This document shows positions 62,902 to 64,000 of a stretch of 64,000 bases of DNA, in pieces. How positions within the stretch are numbered: the first letter of the stretch is position 1; each line of letters begins with the position of its first letter. This DNA is from Pulveribacter suum (GTDB taxonomy: Bacteria > Pseudomonadota > Gammaproteobacteria > Burkholderiales > Burkholderiaceae_C): NCBI RefSeq assembly GCF_003013695.1, contig NZ_CP027792.1, positions 2,624,501 to 2,688,500 of the forward strand, written 5' to 3'. The notes under the pieces were generated by a model. That model did not search any database. It was not told where the DNA came from and saw only the letters and a program-made list of their open reading frames with translations. The position numbers were made by a program, and so were the translations under genes.

Positions 62902-64000
62902 ATGAACACCGACGCCCAAGCCACCTACGCCGCGCTGGATGCGTGGATCGACCAGCACTTTGACGAGCAGGTGCAGTTCCTGCAGCAGCTCGTGCGCGTG
63001 CCCACCGACACGCCGCCGGGCAACAACGCGCCGCACGCCGAACGCACGGCCGAGCTGCTCGCGCCCTTCGGCTTCGAGGCCGAGCGCCATGTCGTGCCCG
63101 AGGCTGAAGTGCGCGACTACGGCATGCAGTCCATCACCAACCTGATCGTGCGCCGCCCCTACGGCGATGGCGGCAAGACCATCGCCCTGAACGCCCACGG
63201 CGACGTGGTGCCGCCCGGCGAGGGCTGGACGCACGACCCCTACGGCGCCGAGGTTGCGGACGGCCGCATGTACGGCCGCGCCACCGCCGTGAGCAAGAGC
63301 GACTTCTCCACGTTCACCTACGCCGTGCGCGCGCTGGAGGCCGTCGCCCGGCCGGCCAAGGGCGCGGTGGAGCTGCACTTCACTTATGACGAGGAGTTCG
63401 GCGGACTGCTGGGCCCCGGCTGGTTGCTGGAGCAAGGCCTGACGAAGCCCGACCTGCTGATCGCCGCTGGCTTTTCCTACGAGGTGGTGACGGCGCACAA
63501 CGGCTGCCTGCAGATGGAAGTCACCGTGCACGGCAAGATGGCCCACGCGGCCGTGCCGTACACCGGCGTGGACGCGCTGCAGGCCGCGGTGGCCCTGATG
63601 AACGCGCTGTACGCCGAGAACGAGAAGTACCGCAGCGTGCGCTCGCAGGTGGCGGGCATCAACCACCCTTATCTGAACATCGGCCGAATCGAAGGCGGCA
63701 CCAACACCAACGTCATCCCCGGCAAGGTGGTGCTCAAGCTGGACCGCCGCATGATCCCCGAGGAAGACCCGGCCGAGGTGGAGGCCAGCATCCGCGCCGT
63801 GATTGCGCGCGCCGTGCAGCAGTTCAACGAAGGCCGTGGCTACCAGGGCGAGGACGCCGTGCGCGTGGACATCCGCCGCCTGCTGCTGGCCCGCGCCATG
63901 ACGCCCCTGGCCGGCAACGCGCCGTTGGTGGACGCCATCCAGAAGCACGGCGAGGCAATTTTTGGCGAAAAGCCCCCGGCCGTGGGCACGCCGCTGTACA
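62902..64000 (+). CDS. M20-family metallohydrolase, C-terminus cut by window edge
   Basis: 366 codons are present and the frame is open to the last base, so the gene continues past 64000. The ATG at 62902 lies 39 bases after the fusion gene. M20 motifs seen: NAHGDVVPPGEGW (H99, D101), TYDEEFGG (Glu 164/165) and a dimerisation domain with HGKMAHAAVPYTG. The signature YGRGxxDMK reads YGRATAVSK (124-132), with Val in place of the bridging Asp. The operon context suggests a role near allantoin breakdown, or amino-acid deacylation; substrate unknown. Confidence 0.82.
   Translation, partial: MNTDAQATYAALDAWIDQHFDEQVQFLQQLVRVPTDTPPGNNAPHAERTAELLAPFGFEAERHVVPEAEVRDYGMQSITNLIVRRPYGDGGKTIALNAHGDVVPPGEGWTHDPYGAEVADGRMYGRATAVSKSDFSTFTYAVRALEAVARPAKGAVELHFTYDEEFGGLLGPGWLLEQGLTKPDLLIAAGFSYEVVTAHNGCLQMEVTVHGKMAHAAVPYTGVDALQAAVALMNALYAENEKYRSVRSQVAGINHPYLNIGRIEGGTNTNVIPGKVVLKLDRRMIPEEDPAEVEASIRAVIARAVQQFNEGRGYQGEDAVRVDIRRLLLARAMTPLAGNAPLVDAIQKHGEAIFGEKPPAVGTPLY

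Noticed and set aside
61069..63948. A leftward open frame of 959 codons opposite the UraD-amidohydrolase and M20 genes
   Set aside because: His/Val/Gly-rich mirror of two clear coding genes on the other strand; no motif, no ribosome-binding site of note.

Overview
The window is about 64 kb of GC-rich, densely packed chromosome from a betaproteobacterium, most likely a denitrifying member of the Comamonadaceae (the Acidovorax / Alicycliphilus / Melaminivora / Diaphorobacter type). This rests on the codon usage and the protein types, plus a short inverted repeat scattered between genes that I associate with this family. No species can be named from the sequence alone. I see no phage, insertion sequence, CRISPR array or rRNA operon; one tRNA-Leu is present.

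Layout: (a) 1-3864, a leftward export operon (TolC-type channel, HlyD-type adaptor, two ABC-2 permeases). (b) 4079-12661, housekeeping genes: valS, galU, a leftward cysM / Nudix / tusA group, tRNA-Leu(CAA) and mutS. (c) 12681-18395, envelope genes: a GT39-type glycosyltransferase facing a GT2 / GtrA / ChbG-HpnK operon, an alpha/beta hydrolase and uppP. (d) 18725-29375, a glutamate synthase-like FMN protein, an MFS transporter, a flavin monooxygenase and two tandem GGDEF-EAL proteins. (e) 29562-35429, acnA, an H-NS-like protein, apaH and apbE. (f) 35450-45201, a nitrous oxide reduction locus: a lipoprotein cytochrome c and apbE read left, and nosZ-nosR-nosD-nosF-nosY-nosL plus a second NosL-like gene read right. 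A perfect FNR-type box lies between them. (g) 45275-49948, argE, rhlE, a zinc metallopeptidase, a small membrane protein and dcd. (h) 50055-64000, purine and allantoin catabolism: guaD, puuD, xdhC, uraH, a glycerate kinase, a GntR regulator, puuE, a UraD-allantoate amidohydrolase fusion and an M20 hydrolase. ggt and an alcohol dehydrogenase lie among them.

How the genes fit together: the nos genes encode N2O reductase, its flavin/Fe-S membrane partner NosR, the copper-site ABC system NosDFY and two NosL copper carriers. The nearby ApbE is positioned to flavinylate NosR, whose FMN motif is intact. The purine genes give an almost complete route from guanine through xanthine, urate, 5-hydroxyisourate, OHCU, allantoin and allantoate toward glyoxylate and glycerate. 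Only the xanthine dehydrogenase subunits and the ureidoglycolate and glyoxylate-condensing steps are missing. A shared TGTATACA-like palindrome in front of gntR, between uraH and ggt, and upstream of puuD suggests one GntR-controlled regulon.

The most unusual signal is the dispersed inverted repeat (family A, about 16 copies). Several copies look like bidirectional intrinsic terminators. Two copies are read as protein inside mutS and acnA, and one supplies the stop codon of the glycerate kinase gene. Two further repeat families (REP-like at 17404-17505; a 140-bp element at 38168 and 54235) are also present.
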